Shown: one piece after another, positions 55,429 through 64,000 of the stretch | Layout: every line of letters starts with the position of its first letter | Position numbering within the stretch: position 1 is the stretch's first letter | Source of the DNA: Caulobacter vibrioides OR37 | GTDB taxonomy: Bacteria; Pseudomonadota; Alphaproteobacteria; Caulobacterales; Caulobacteraceae | Length of the DNA: 64,000 nt | Assembly (NCBI RefSeq): GCF_000372645.1 | Contig: NZ_APMP01000002.1 | Location: 62,001-126,000 of the forward strand | Direction: 5' to 3' | The notes under the pieces: model-generated | What the model was told of the DNA's origin: nothing | What the model saw: the letters and a program-made list of their open reading frames with translations, nothing else | Database searches by the model: none | Program-made: the position numbers and the translations under genes

Positions 55429-56700
55429 GTGGACAGGGATCCCGGCAAGATCAACCTGCAGAGCTTCTTCCGCGATCGGAAGACCGTCGACCCGCTGCGC
55501 GGCAAGCGCCTGCCCACGCCGACGGGCGATCGCCCCGTCGAGGCCATCGGCTTCCCGGGCGTGCGCCTGACCGTCGACCAGGCCGACGACGCCCTGAAGC
55601 AGGCCGCCGACCGTCTGGCCCCGATGCGCTCGCTGCTGGGCCGCGACGAGTTCAACATCCTGGCCCTGTCGGGCGGGGCGTCCGGCGGCGCCTATGGCGC
55701 GGGGCTGCTGACCGGCCTGACCCTGGCCGGCCGCCGTCCCGACTTCGCCATCGTCACCGGCGTCAGCACCGGCGCCCTGATCGCGCCGCTGGCCTTCCTC
55801 GGTCCGGCCTGGGACGAGCGCCTGACCGACGCCTATGTCGGCGGCCACGCGGCGGAGCTCTTGAGCTTCCGACGCCTGGGCCCCGCGCTCGGCCCCAGCA
55901 TCTTCAAGGGCGAATCGCTAGACGCGCTGGTCGAGGCCTTCGTCGATCAGGAGATGATCGCCGCCATCGCCGCCGAGCACCTGAAGGGCCGTCGCCTGCT
56001 GATCGCCACCACCAATCTGGACAGCCAGCGGGCCGTGGTCTGGGACATGGGCGAGATCGCCGCGCGCGGCGGCGAGGCGGCGCTGAAGCTGTTCCGCACC
56101 CTGCTGGTCGCCTCGTCCTCGGTGCCCGGCATCTTTCCGCCCAAGCTGATCGACGTCGAGGCCGACGGCCAGCATCTGCAGGAGATGCACGTCGACGGCG
56201 GCGTCGCCGCGCCGCTGTTTCTGATGCCCGACGCCCTGCTGCACTGGCGCAACCTGGGCTCTCGCCTGCGGCGCGGCCGCGTGCACGTGATCGTCAACAC
56301 GGTGCTGGACCCCTCGACCCAGTCCACGCCGCCGGGCGTGGCCTCGATCATGAGCCGCAGCTTCGAGACCATGCTGCGGTTCTCGTACCGTCAGGCCCTC
56401 AGCCTGGCGGCGGGGTTCTGCTCGCGCCACAACCTGCCGCTCTCGGTGGCCTCGATCCCCAACGCCTTCGAGGGCGCGAACCTTCTGAAGTTCGAGACCG
56501 AGCTGATGCGGCGGATCTACGACGCGGGCCAGCAGCAGGCCCTGACCGGCCAGGCCTGGACCAGCGCGGTCGAGGAACAAAGCCTGTGGCGCGGCCTGTT
56601 CAAGAAGCAGACCCCGCCCGTCTCGCCCGGCGTTGGCCTCGTCGTCCGCGACGCGTCGGGTCCCGTGGACGCCGCCGCGCCGCTGGAACCCCACCCTTGA
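55429..56700 (+). CDS. Patatin-like phospholipase
   Basis: 423 residues, soluble, without a signal peptide. The oxyanion loop is LALSGGASGGAYGAGLL, the nucleophile motif is VTGVSTGAL (GxSxG), and the catalytic Asp is in HVDGGVAAP. A Ser-Asp dyad lipase of the bacterial patatin type. The start is GTG at 55429, 6 bp after the PAQR stop, implying a joint transcript. Together they suggest membrane-lipid turnover, but substrates are unknown. Confidence 0.9.
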   Translation: MDRDPGKINLQSFFRDRKTVDPLRGKRLPTPTGDRPVEAIGFPGVRLTVDQADDALKQAADRLAPMRSLLGRDEFNILALSGGASGGAYGAGLLTGLTLAGRRPDFAIVTGVSTGALIAPLAFLGPAWDERLTDAYVGGHAAELLSFRRLGPALGPSIFKGESLDALVEAFVDQEMIAAIAAEHLKGRRLLIATTNLDSQRAVVWDMGEIAARGGEAALKLFRTLLVASSSVPGIFPPKLIDVEADGQHLQEMHVDGGVAAPLFLMPDALLHWRNLGSRLRRGRVHVIVNTVLDPSTQSTPPGVASIMSRSFETMLRFSYRQALSLAAGFCSRHNLPLSVASIPNAFEGANLLKFETELMRRIYDAGQQQALTGQAWTSAVEEQSLWRGLFKKQTPPVSPGVGLVVRDASGPVDAAAPLEPHP

Positions 56701-56730
56701 CCCCTGGTTCCATCTAAACCAGACAGGCGC

Positions 56731-56841
56731 TAGAGTGTGATAGCCGAAAGTGTGAGCGGTTTCGGCTATCACACTCTAAATGTTTGATTTAGAGCCTTAT
56801 TTTTTCGCTCGAATGATACCATTCGAGCGGATAAGGCTCTA
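56731..56841. repeat. Two tandem perfect or near-perfect hairpins
   Basis: The first: TAGAGTGTGATAGCCGAAA (56731-56749) and its exact complement (56760-56778), a 19-bp perfect inverted repeat with a 10-base spacer. The second: TAGAGCCTTAT (56790-56800) with ATAAGGCTCTA (56831-56841), and inside it CGCTCGAATG with CATTCGAGCG (56806-56829). Both share TAGAG/CTCTA ends. The next gene starts 10 bp after. Could be a repeated element or a transcription or RNA-processing site. Confidence 0.85.
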
Positions 56842-56851
56842 GGCTCGCCGC

Positions 56852-57916
56852 ATGAAACGCTCGATCCTCGCGCTTCTGGCGCTCGCCCTTTTGCTCCCTG
56901 TCTCGACCCGCGCCGCCGATTGGCCGACCAAGGAGGGCGACTTCATCGCCCGCGACGTCACCTTCAAGTCGGGCGAGACGCTGGCCGAGGTCCGGTTGCA
57001 CTACACGACGCTGGGCACGCCGCACCGCGACGCCAAGGGGCGGATCGACAACGCGGTCATGGTGCTGCATGGCACGGGCGGCTCGGGCAAGAACTTCCTG
57101 GTTCCGGTGTTCGCCGACGAACTCTACGGCCCGGGCCAGCCGCTGGACATCGGCAAGACCTTCGTGATCCTGCCCGACAACATAGGCCACGGAGGCTCGT
57201 CCAAGCCCAGCGACGGCCTGCGGATGACGTTTCCGCACTACGACTACGACGACATGGTCGCCTTGCAGCACAGATTGCTGGTCGAGGGCCTGGGCGTGAC
57301 GCGGCTGAAGCTGATCCTGGGTACGTCCATGGGCTGCATGCACGCCTTTGTCTGGGGCGAGACCTATCCAGGATTCGCTGAGCGCCTGGCGCCGTTCGCC
57401 TGCAACACGGTCGCCCTGGCCGGCCGCAATCGCATGTGGCGCAAGATGGCCATCGACGCGATCAAGGCCGACCCCGCCTGGATGAACGGGAACTACACGA
57501 CCCAGCCGATCGCGGGCATCCGCGCCGCCGCCGACCTGCAGATCATCGCCGGCGCCAATCCGATCGCGCTTCAGGCCCAGTATCCAACCCGCGAAGCGGC
57601 CGACAAGGCGCTGGAGCAGTCCTTCGCGCGCATGACCAGCGCCTACGAGGCCAATGACGCGCTCTACTACCTGGACGCCTCGCGCGACTATGACCCGTCG
57701 CCGGGGCTGGAGAAGATCACCGTGCCGGTGCTCTGGGTGAACTCGGCCGATGACTTCATCAATCCGCCCGAGTTGGGCCTTGCCGAACGCATGGTCAAAC
57801 GGATGCCGATGGCGCGCTTCGTGCTGATCCCAGCCTCGGTCGAAACCCGTGGCCACGGCACGCACACCTCGGCCCGGTTCTGGAAGACGGATTTGGCGAA
57901 GCTGCTTTCGCAATAG
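56852..57916 (+). CDS. Secreted alpha/beta hydrolase (homoserine acetyltransferase-like)
   Basis: 354 residues with a signal peptide (MKRSILALLALALLLPVSTRA). The fold and phrases (HYTTLGTPHRDAKG, VLHGTGGSGKNF, LGTSMGCMHAFVWGETYP with the nucleophile Ser, VNSADDFINPP with the Asp, GHGTHT with the His) match the MetX-like branch of alpha/beta hydrolases. A secreted member is unlikely to make methionine; it may be an esterase. Preceded by a tandem-hairpin element. Confidence 0.88.
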   Translation: MKRSILALLALALLLPVSTRAADWPTKEGDFIARDVTFKSGETLAEVRLHYTTLGTPHRDAKGRIDNAVMVLHGTGGSGKNFLVPVFADELYGPGQPLDIGKTFVILPDNIGHGGSSKPSDGLRMTFPHYDYDDMVALQHRLLVEGLGVTRLKLILGTSMGCMHAFVWGETYPGFAERLAPFACNTVALAGRNRMWRKMAIDAIKADPAWMNGNYTTQPIAGIRAAADLQIIAGANPIALQAQYPTREAADKALEQSFARMTSAYEANDALYYLDASRDYDPSPGLEKITVPVLWVNSADDFINPPELGLAERMVKRMPMARFVLIPASVETRGHGTHTSARFWKTDLAKLLSQ

Positions 57917-58002
57917 GCGGATATCGGCCGGTCGAACGCGGACGGTTCTCAAGCGGCGCCGGACATGCCTCTATGCCGTTCAGGCAAAAGGGGGAGGCCT
58001 TG

Positions 58003-59427
58003 ATGCGGCCATCGACGAAATTTCTGACCGCCTTCGCTCTGGCGGCGGCGCTGCCGGCGGCGGCGCGGGCGCAAACGCCGGCTCCGCTTCGCCCGGACCA
58101 GACCGCGTTTCGCGCGCTCTATCAGGAGCTGGTCGAGACCGACACCAGCGCCACGACGGGCAGCTGCACGGCCTTGGCGGACAAGATCGAGGCGCGTCTG
58201 CGCCAGGCCGGCTATGGCGACGGCCAGATCACGCGCTTCGCCGACCCGAACTACCCCAAGGAGGGCGGCATCGTCGCCGTCCTGCCCGGAACCTCCAAGA
58301 CGCTGAAGCCGCTGCTGCTGCTGGGCCATCTCGACGTGGTCGTGGCCAAGCGCGAGGACTGGACCCGCGACCCGTACAAGCTGGTCGAGGAGAACGGCTA
58401 CTTCTATGGCCGGGGTACGGCGGACATGAAGGCCATGGACGCCATCTGGATCGACGCCATGACCCGCTTCAAGGCCCAGGGCTATCGCCCCAAGCGCGCG
58501 ATCAAGCTGGCCCTGACCTGCGGCGAGGAAGGCGGCTCGCCGTTCAACGGAGCCGAATGGCTGACCAAGAACCGGCCCGATCTGGTCGCCGCCGAATTCG
58601 CCCTGAACGAGGGCGGCGGCGGGCGCACCGACGGTAAGGGCAAGGTCGTGACTGCCAGTATGCATGTCGGCGAAAAGGCGGTGGCGCAGTTCCGGGTCGA
58701 GACGACCAATCCGGGCGGCCATAGCTCGGTTCCGGTTCGCGACAACGCCATCTACGAGCTGGCCGACGCGCTGACGCGGATCCGGGATCTTGATTTTCCG
58801 CTGCAGATGAGCCCGACGACCCAGGCCTTCTTCGCCCGCGCCGGCGCCGCGCGGGGCGACGACCTGGGCAAGGCGATGGTGGCGCTATCGAAGGATCCGA
58901 CCGACAAGGCGGCCGAGGCCATCGTCAACACCGATCGCAGCTACCACTCGATGCTGCGCACCACCTGCGTGGCCACGACGCTGACCGGGGGCCACGCCGA
59001 CAACGCCCTGCCCCAGCGGGCCAGCGCCAACATCAACTGCCGGGTCTTCCCCGGCGAGACCGTCGAAAGCGTCCGCGCGGCGCTGGCGGCGGCGATCAAC
59101 GATCCCAAGGTCACGGTCACGACCCGGCCGATGCGCGGGCCGCTGGCCCAGCCGCCGCCCCTGGATCCAAAGGTGATCGGCCCGGCGGAAAAGCTGGTCG
59201 CCAAGTACTATCCGGGCGCGCCGCTGGTTCCCACCATGTCGACCGGCGCCACCGACGGCATCTTCCTCGAGGCGATCGGCATCCCGTCCTACGGCCCGCC
59301 GGGGACGTTCAGCGACCCGGACGGCAACGGCACGCACGGCCTCAATGAGCGCCTGGCGGTTCGGGCGCTTTACACCGGCCGCGAACTGCTGACCGAGCTG
59401 GTGAAGATCTACGCCGACGCCGATTGA
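58003..59427 (+). CDS. Secreted M20-family zinc peptidase
   Basis: 474 residues with a signal peptide (cleavage near ARA-QTPAPL). Metal-binding motifs: LLLGHLDVVV (His, Asp), YGRGTADMKAMD, and TCGEEGGSPFNG (Glu-Glu), with a lid domain in the middle. Closest to periplasmic M20 aminoacylases/carboxypeptidases. The ATG at 58003 follows GGGGGAGG at 7-base spacing; an upstream ATG in frame is less likely. Follows the alpha/beta hydrolase. Confidence 0.9.
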   Translation: MRPSTKFLTAFALAAALPAAARAQTPAPLRPDQTAFRALYQELVETDTSATTGSCTALADKIEARLRQAGYGDGQITRFADPNYPKEGGIVAVLPGTSKTLKPLLLLGHLDVVVAKREDWTRDPYKLVEENGYFYGRGTADMKAMDAIWIDAMTRFKAQGYRPKRAIKLALTCGEEGGSPFNGAEWLTKNRPDLVAAEFALNEGGGGRTDGKGKVVTASMHVGEKAVAQFRVETTNPGGHSSVPVRDNAIYELADALTRIRDLDFPLQMSPTTQAFFARAGAARGDDLGKAMVALSKDPTDKAAEAIVNTDRSYHSMLRTTCVATTLTGGHADNALPQRASANINCRVFPGETVESVRAALAAAINDPKVTVTTRPMRGPLAQPPPLDPKVIGPAEKLVAKYYPGAPLVPTMSTGATDGIFLEAIGIPSYGPPGTFSDPDGNGTHGLNERLAVRALYTGRELLTELVKIYADAD

Positions 59428-59465
59428 AGGCGTCGGGCTCTGGCGGGCGAAGGCCTGGACCCGGT

Positions 59466-59807
59466 TCAGGCCTTCTTCAGCCAGCGCGCGCGCAGCTTGG
59501 CCACATTGGGCGGATCGGCGCGGAAGTCGCTGGCCAGCCCCAGGCGGGCGTTGCACGAGGGACAGCGGACCGAGTCCTCGTCGGCCAGCTCGGCCGGCGG
59601 GTCGAAGCGCGTGCCGCACGGCTTGCACTTCCAGTCGCCGGTGGGCGCGGGCGGCGGAGGCGGCGGCGGTGGCGCCGCCTGGGGCGTGAACACGGTCGTG
59701 CGAGCCGACGGCTTGACCATGCGCTCAAGCGGCGGCGGCCCGCCGGGGGCGGCGACCGGGCTCTTGAGGCTCAGGGTCTTGCGGCGCGGGGGCTCGCTTT
59801 CGCTCAT
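59466..59807 (-). CDS. Zinc-ribbon protein with Pro-rich linker
   Basis: 113 residues. A disordered N-terminal half with a Pro tract (APPPPPPPPAP) leads to a treble-clef-like zinc ribbon: CKPCGTRFDPPAELADEDSVRCPSC, then a basic C-terminal helix (AKLRARWLKKA). Probably a nucleic-acid or protein-binding module; function unknown. Convergent with the M20 peptidase. Confidence 0.75.
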   Translation of the reverse strand: MSESEPPRRKTLSLKSPVAAPGGPPPLERMVKPSARTTVFTPQAAPPPPPPPPAPTGDWKCKPCGTRFDPPAELADEDSVRCPSCNARLGLASDFRADPPNVAKLRARWLKKA

Positions 59808-59880
59808 GACATCGCTGGCGGCTGTGGAAGGACCCGGGCTTGCTGCATGAAAGCGGCCCGAAACACAAGCCTTATAGGAC

Positions 59881-60816
59881 TTACCAGCGCGGCTTCAGGC
59901 TGAAGGACAGAGCCACGACGTCGTCCTTCTGGGTGGCCAAACCCATGATGCCGTCCTTGGCGCGGATCTCGCGATGGATATAGCCCAGCGACGCCTGCAT
60001 GGGTCCGCGCCGCCAGGCGACGCCCGCCTGGCTGTCGCCGATCAGGCGGCTGGCGGCGTCCTGGGTCAGGCCGGCCCGGCTCCAGTCGCCGTTCTGGCCG
60101 CGCAGCATGTTGAAGCCGACCGCGCGCCCGCTGGCGGCGGCGTAGATGTACCAGCGCCCCCGGTCGCCGAAGGTCGCGTCGCCGTCATGCAGGCCCAAGG
60201 CATCCTGGACCTGCCCCTTCATCGCCTTGCCCAGGCGCACCGTGGCGCCGGCCTCCGCCGAGCCGCCGCTGCCGCCGAAGCCCACGCCGGCGTGCGGAGT
60301 GACGTCCAGGGCGTACTTGCCGTCGCCAAATTGCATCGCCGCCGGCCAGCCGCGCGTGACGGTGACGTCGACATCGCGCGCCTCGTAGGCCTCGGCGCCG
60401 GGGCGGACCAGGACCAGGGGCGCGACGGCGGCCACGCGGGCCACGCCGCCGACTGAGACGCGCACCGAGTCGATCGGCCCGCCGGGTTCGGCCTGGTGGG
60501 TGAAGGCGTTCGAGCGCCAGCTCACCGGGCCGACGCCCGCGTAATAGCGATCGGCGTCCAGAAGGCGGGCGTCGCCAGCCGTTCCAGCGGGAGAAAGGGC
60601 GAAGCCGCCCTCCAGCCTGGCCTCGGACGCGGCGGGATCCAGCGCCGCGAAGCCCGCCCCGCTAGCGGGCGGGATGATCGGACGATCCGCCTCGAGTTTA
60701 ACGACGAAGGACATCTTGGCGGCCGGCTGCCCGGCATGGGCCAAGGTCGCGTGGGCGCTGATGGCCGCGATCACGGCCATGGCGCAAAAGACGGTTCGCT
60801 CCCCAGCGGTCCGCAT
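59881..60816 (-). CDS. LpxR-like outer-membrane protein (possible lipid A deacylase)
   Basis: 311 residues from the ATG at 60816, with a signal peptide (cleavage near AHA-GQPAA). The C-terminal half reads as outer-membrane strands (GRWYIYAAASGRAVGFNML, SQAGVAWRRGPMQASLGYIH) and ends in Trp. The pattern resembles the LpxR (DUF2219) family, which removes acyl chains from lipid A. The conserved LpxR active-site Asn, Asp, Ser and His are not all evident to me, so activity is uncertain. Confidence 0.65.
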   Translation of the reverse strand: MRTAGERTVFCAMAVIAAISAHATLAHAGQPAAKMSFVVKLEADRPIIPPASGAGFAALDPAASEARLEGGFALSPAGTAGDARLLDADRYYAGVGPVSWRSNAFTHQAEPGGPIDSVRVSVGGVARVAAVAPLVLVRPGAEAYEARDVDVTVTRGWPAAMQFGDGKYALDVTPHAGVGFGGSGGSAEAGATVRLGKAMKGQVQDALGLHDGDATFGDRGRWYIYAAASGRAVGFNMLRGQNGDWSRAGLTQDAASRLIGDSQAGVAWRRGPMQASLGYIHREIRAKDGIMGLATQKDDVVALSFSLKPRW

Positions 60817-61020
60817 CGCGGAATCCCCATCCCAATGGACACCCAGCCTACGCGCTTCGCCGTGTCTGTCCATCGCGACGGATGCGCACAGGATGAACCG
60901 CGATCATCGACCAAGGTTCCGCCTGATTTCGGAGCCGCCCGCCCAAACGCGCGACGGCGGCGCGATCGCCCGCGCCGCCGTCCGATGTGCTTCTGAATGC
61001 CTGTTTGGAGGGCCGCCGGC

Positions 61021-62907
61021 CTACTGGCAGGCCAGGCATTCCTCGTAGTCGGTCTTGGCCGGAGCGTCGAAGCCGCCCGTCGCCTCGCCCTTGCCCTCGG
61101 CGCCGGCGTAGGCCGCGCGTTGCACCGACTTGGAGCGCAGATAGTACAGGCTCTTCACGCCGCGCTCCCAGGCCGACCAGTGCAGCATGTGGAGATCCCA
61201 CTTATCGACGTCGCCCGGCAGGAAGACGTTGACCGACTGGCTCTGGCAGATTTCCGGCGTGCGGTCGGCGGCCAGTTCGATCACCCAGCGCTGATCCAGC
61301 TCGAAGGCGGTCTTGTAGACGTCCTTGTCGTCCTGGCTCAGGAAGTCCAGGTGCTGGACCGAACCCTCGTGCTCCAGGATCGAGCCCCACACCGCGTCGG
61401 TGTTATGGCCCTTCTCCTCGAGCAGCTTCTCCAGATAGGGGTTCTTGACCGCGAAGGAGCCCGACAGGGTCTTGTGGGTGTAGATGTTGGCCGGGATCGG
61501 CTCGATGCCCGCCGACGTGCCGCCGCAGATGATCGAGATCGAGGCGGTCGGGGCGATGGCCAGCTTGTGCGAGAAGCGCTCCATGGAGCCGCGGTCGGCG
61601 GCGTCGGGGCACGGGCCCTTCTCCTCGCCCAGCTTGATCGAGGCCTTGTCGGCCTCGCGGCGCAGGTGCTTGAACATCCGCATGTTCCAGCTCTTGGCCA
61701 GGGCGCTCTCGAACGGCACGTTCTGGCTTTGCAGGAAGCTGTGGAAGCCCATCAGGCCCAGGCCCACCGAACGCTCGCGCATGGCGGCGTAGGCGGCCGT
61801 CGAGGCCGCGTCGGGGGCGCGGTCGATGAAGTCCTGCAGGACGTTGTCGAGGAAGCGCATGACGTCCTCGATGAACAGCGGATGGTCGCGCCATTCCAGG
61901 AAGGTTTCGGCGTTGACCGACGACAGGCAGCAGACGGCGGTCCGCTCGTTGCCCAGATGGTCCGTGCCGGTGTGCAGCATGATCTCGCTGCACAGGTTCG
62001 ACTGCCGCACCTTCAGGCCCAACTCCCGCTGGTGCTGGGGCATGGCGCGGTTCACGCTGTCCGAGAAGATCAGATAGGGCTCGCCGGTCTGCAGGCGCAG
62101 CTCCAGCACCTTCTGCCACAGGGCGCGGGCGTCGACCTCGCGCAGCACTTCGCCGGTCTTGGGCGAGCGCAGGCCGAACTTCTTGCCGTCGCGCACGGCG
62201 AACATGAATTCGTCCGTGATGTTGATGCCGTGGTGCAGGTTCAGGGACTTGCGGTTGAAGTCGCCCGACGGCTTGCGGATCTCGAGGAACTCCTCGATCT
62301 CGGGGTGGTGGATGTCGAGATAGACGGCGGCCGAGCCGCGGCGCAGCGAGCCTTGGCTGATCGCCAGGGTCAGCGAGTCCATCACGCGGATGAAGGGGAT
62401 GATGCCCGAGGTCTGGCCTTGGCCCTTGACCTTCTCGCCGATCGAGCGGACGCCGCCCCAGTAGGTGCCGATGCCGCCGCCATTGGCCGCCAGCCAGACG
62501 TTCTCGTTCCAGACGCCGAGAATGCCGTCCAGGCTGTCATTGACCGCGTTCAGGAAGCAGCTGATCGGCAGGCCGCGATCGGCGCCGCCGTTCGACAGCA
62601 CCGGCGTGGCCGGCATGAACCACAGGCGGCTCATATAGTCGTAGACGCGCTGGGCGTGGTCGGCGTCGTCGGCGAAAGCCGTGGCGACGCGCGCGAACAT
62701 GTCCTGATAGCTTTCGCCCGGCAGGAGATAGCGGTCTTCCAGCGTGGTCTTGCCGAAATCGGTCAGCAAGGCGTCGCGGGAGCGGTCGACCTCGACCTTG
62801 CGCACCAGCGCCAGCTGGGGTCGTTGCGACGGCTTGATCGCCGTCAGCCGGGCTTCGTTCCGAACGCTCGTCTTCACCGCTTCACTGCCGTTCATGACCG
62901 AATCCAT
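61021..62907 (-). CDS. nrdA: Class I ribonucleotide reductase, alpha subunit
   Basis: 628 residues, the large catalytic subunit that reduces ribonucleotides with NrdB. Active-site phrases include TPVLSNGGADRGLPISCFLNAV, NAAGGGIGTYW-type (WLAANGGGIGTYWGG), SNLCSEIMLHTG, and PTASISIICGGTSAGIEP, and it ends in the redox CLACQ motif. It lacks a long N-terminal ATP-cone, being shorter than E. coli NrdA, which may change its allosteric control. An ATG 12 bases inside is also possible. Two NrdR-like boxes lie upstream. Confidence 0.96.
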   Translation of the reverse strand: MDSVMNGSEAVKTSVRNEARLTAIKPSQRPQLALVRKVEVDRSRDALLTDFGKTTLEDRYLLPGESYQDMFARVATAFADDADHAQRVYDYMSRLWFMPATPVLSNGGADRGLPISCFLNAVNDSLDGILGVWNENVWLAANGGGIGTYWGGVRSIGEKVKGQGQTSGIIPFIRVMDSLTLAISQGSLRRGSAAVYLDIHHPEIEEFLEIRKPSGDFNRKSLNLHHGINITDEFMFAVRDGKKFGLRSPKTGEVLREVDARALWQKVLELRLQTGEPYLIFSDSVNRAMPQHQRELGLKVRQSNLCSEIMLHTGTDHLGNERTAVCCLSSVNAETFLEWRDHPLFIEDVMRFLDNVLQDFIDRAPDAASTAAYAAMRERSVGLGLMGFHSFLQSQNVPFESALAKSWNMRMFKHLRREADKASIKLGEEKGPCPDAADRGSMERFSHKLAIAPTASISIICGGTSAGIEPIPANIYTHKTLSGSFAVKNPYLEKLLEEKGHNTDAVWGSILEHEGSVQHLDFLSQDDKDVYKTAFELDQRWVIELAADRTPEICQSQSVNVFLPGDVDKWDLHMLHWSAWERGVKSLYYLRSKSVQRAAYAGAEGKGEATGGFDAPAKTDYEECLACQ

Positions 62908-62950
62908 TGCTCAATCAGCGTGTTCCGGAGAAGGGAAACGCCCCGGCCAG

Positions 62951-62997
62951 CCGCTACATGTTGTGGCTGAGGAGCCCCCTCAACCCACATATGGGGC
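62951..62997. promoter_or_regulatory. Pair of NrdR-like boxes upstream of nrdA
   Basis: CCGCTACATGTTGTGG (62951-62966) and AACCCACATATGGGGC (62982-62997) share the C..A.AT.T.G core of the NrdR consensus and are 31 bp apart centre to centre, the same spacing as at nrdB. Located 44-90 bp upstream of the nrdA start. The remaining gap to 63309 holds no gene that I can support. Confidence 0.6.
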
Positions 62998-63309
62998 CAT
63001 AGTGGTGAATGACTCGTCAACGCCTCGCGGGCGAGTTTTTCGTTAACAAACTGTGCACGCCGCGAACTTGTGAGGCAGGATCAACGGGTTGCGCCAGCGA
63101 ACTTTTTTCAGGCGCGACAGGAGGCCGCAAGCGGCTCCCAGACATCCGCCCCCGGACAACGTCGTTCGCTAACAGACGGACCACAAGGGATAGGGGCGCG
63201 CGGTGGACAGGACCGCGTCGGCGGAGGCCCAGGGAGGCCTCGGCGAAAGCCTCGCCGGCCGGCCTTTGGGGCAAGATCGGCGCGCCCGCGAAACGCCAAG
63301 GCGACGCCC

Positions 63310-63343
63310 AAAGAGAAAGGGCCCGGCGTTTCCGCCGGGCCCT
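63310..63343 (-). terminator. Rho-independent terminator after the ompA-like gene
   Basis: On the minus strand GGGCCCGGCG-GAAA-CGCCGGGCCC, a perfect 10-bp stem with a GNRA-type loop, is followed by TTTCTCTTT. It lies 24 bp after the OmpA stop. Confidence 0.88.
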
Positions 63344-63366
63344 CCCCGTAGCAGTGTGATTCGATC

Positions 63367-64000
63367 TTAGAAGTTGATCGAGATCGTGGAACGGCGGTTC
63401 AGCGGTTCCTTCACGCCATCGCCGGTGGCGACGGCCGGTTGGCTCTTGCCCTTCCAGTCCACGCCGAGCACGGACTGCGGCACGCCTTGCGACACCAGAG
63501 CGTCGGCGACGGCCTTGGCGCGGCGTTCCGACAGCTTGATGTTGTACTTCACCGAACCCGAGGTGTCGGTGTGACCGACGACCACGATCTTCGTGGCGTG
63601 ACCAGCGTTGGCGTACTTAGCCGCTTCCGTGACCACCGATTGCGCGTCCGCCGTCAGGACCGATTGGTCGAACGGGAAGTACACAATGAACTCGCGAGCC
63701 TCGTACTGCGGCGGCGGCGGAGGCGGCGGCGGCGGGGGAGGCGGCGGGGGCGGAGGCGGAGGAGGCGGCGGCGGCGGGGGGGCGGCGGCGGCGGGGGCGG
63801 CGGCGACGCGAACGAGTAGCGCAGACCCACGGTCAGCGACTGGTCCTTGTACTCGCCGGTGAACGCGCCCGGCGCCAAGGCGCCCGAACCCGTCGTCTGC
63901 CAAGAGTGATCAGCACCGCTGATATAGCGGTAGGTGAAGTCAATCTTCAGCTTGTCCGAAGCCTTGATCGAAGCGCCGGCGATGGCTTGGTAGGCCACGG
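63367..64000 (-). pseudogene. OmpA-family protein with a frameshift in the poly-Pro linker (partial)
   Basis: The right edge holds the end of an N-terminal beta-barrel (KLKIDFTYRYISGADHSWQT, GLRYSF) followed by a proline linker and a C-terminal OmpA peptidoglycan-binding domain (FIVYFPFDQSVLT, VVVGHTDTSGSVKYNIKLSERRA, NRRSTISINF). The two parts are in different frames: a run of seven G at 63776-63782 (C on the coding strand) would need eight to keep frame. This may be sequencing error or slippage; otherwise the gene encodes a normal outer-membrane/wall-linking protein. The start is beyond the window. Confidence 0.75.

Noticed and set aside
54807..56717. 636-codon Arg-rich frame on the plus strand
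   Set aside because: Shifted frame of the PAQR and patatin genes.
60997..62970. 657-codon open frame on the plus strand
   Set aside because: Antisense of nrdA, whose motifs are unmistakable on the minus strand.

Overview
The window is dense, very GC-rich chromosome from an alphaproteobacterium. Gene content and order point to the genus Caulobacter or a very close relative. The strongest markers are the lovK-lovR light-sensing pair with its rare TTG start, lying near phoR-phoU-phoB, and the companion genes amn, dapD, argB, dnaX-ybaB-recR and nrdA/nrdB. No prophage, insertion sequence with a transposase, CRISPR array, rRNA or tRNA was found. One structured RNA gene, the SRP RNA (ffs), lies in the spacer upstream of dnaX.

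Layout: (1) 1-8.8 kb is housekeeping: argS (cut by the left edge), ispH, thrB-rnhA, a divergent rhodanese/FtrA-type regulator pair, an aminoglycoside-phosphotransferase-fold protein and purD. (2) 8.8-22.8 kb is sensing and the cell envelope: a chemoreceptor with several HAMP units; phoR, phoU and phoB without pstCAB (a small ORF between phoR and phoU still carries what looks like the last residues of PstB); a large autotransporter; an OprO/OprP-type porin; an orphan sulfate-binding protein; and lovK-lovR overlapping a SemiSWEET gene. (3) 22.9-31.4 kb is amino-acid and translation metabolism: argB, a HAD nucleotidase, dapD, fmt-truA, glsA, dapE and a half-size EamA transporter. (4) 31.6-42.4 kb holds two small secreted proteins, def, rmuC, recR, a membrane protein, ybaB, dnaX, ffs, nudC, amn and a dicarboxylate/amino-acid symporter. 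(5) 42.5-63 kb holds nrdB and nrdA about 15 kb apart. Between them is an accessory block: a GST, a low-GC HNH-like gene, a sugar dehydrogenase, asd, a LysR/MFS/aldo-keto-reductase set, TSUP, PAQR and patatin genes, an alpha/beta hydrolase, an M20 peptidase and an LpxR-like protein. The right edge cuts an OmpA-family gene.

Regulation visible in the sequence includes six Rho-independent terminators, a seventh weaker one after glsA, paired NrdR-like boxes in front of both nrdA and nrdB with the same 31-bp spacing, a probable attenuator with an Ile/Thr-rich leader peptide before asd, and a good promoter for ffs. Palindromic intergenic repeats (one a perfect 30-bp inverted repeat, two sharing 15-bp terminal repeats) sit mainly between convergent genes. 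Two genes, a TonB-like protein and the OmpA protein, are split by frameshifts that may be real or may be sequencing errors.

The most interesting observations are the apparent pstCAB deletion scar, the asd attenuator, the nrd operator pairs, the lovR-SemiSWEET overlap and the tandem hairpins before the alpha/beta hydrolase. I found no clearly new multi-gene defence or biosynthetic system.
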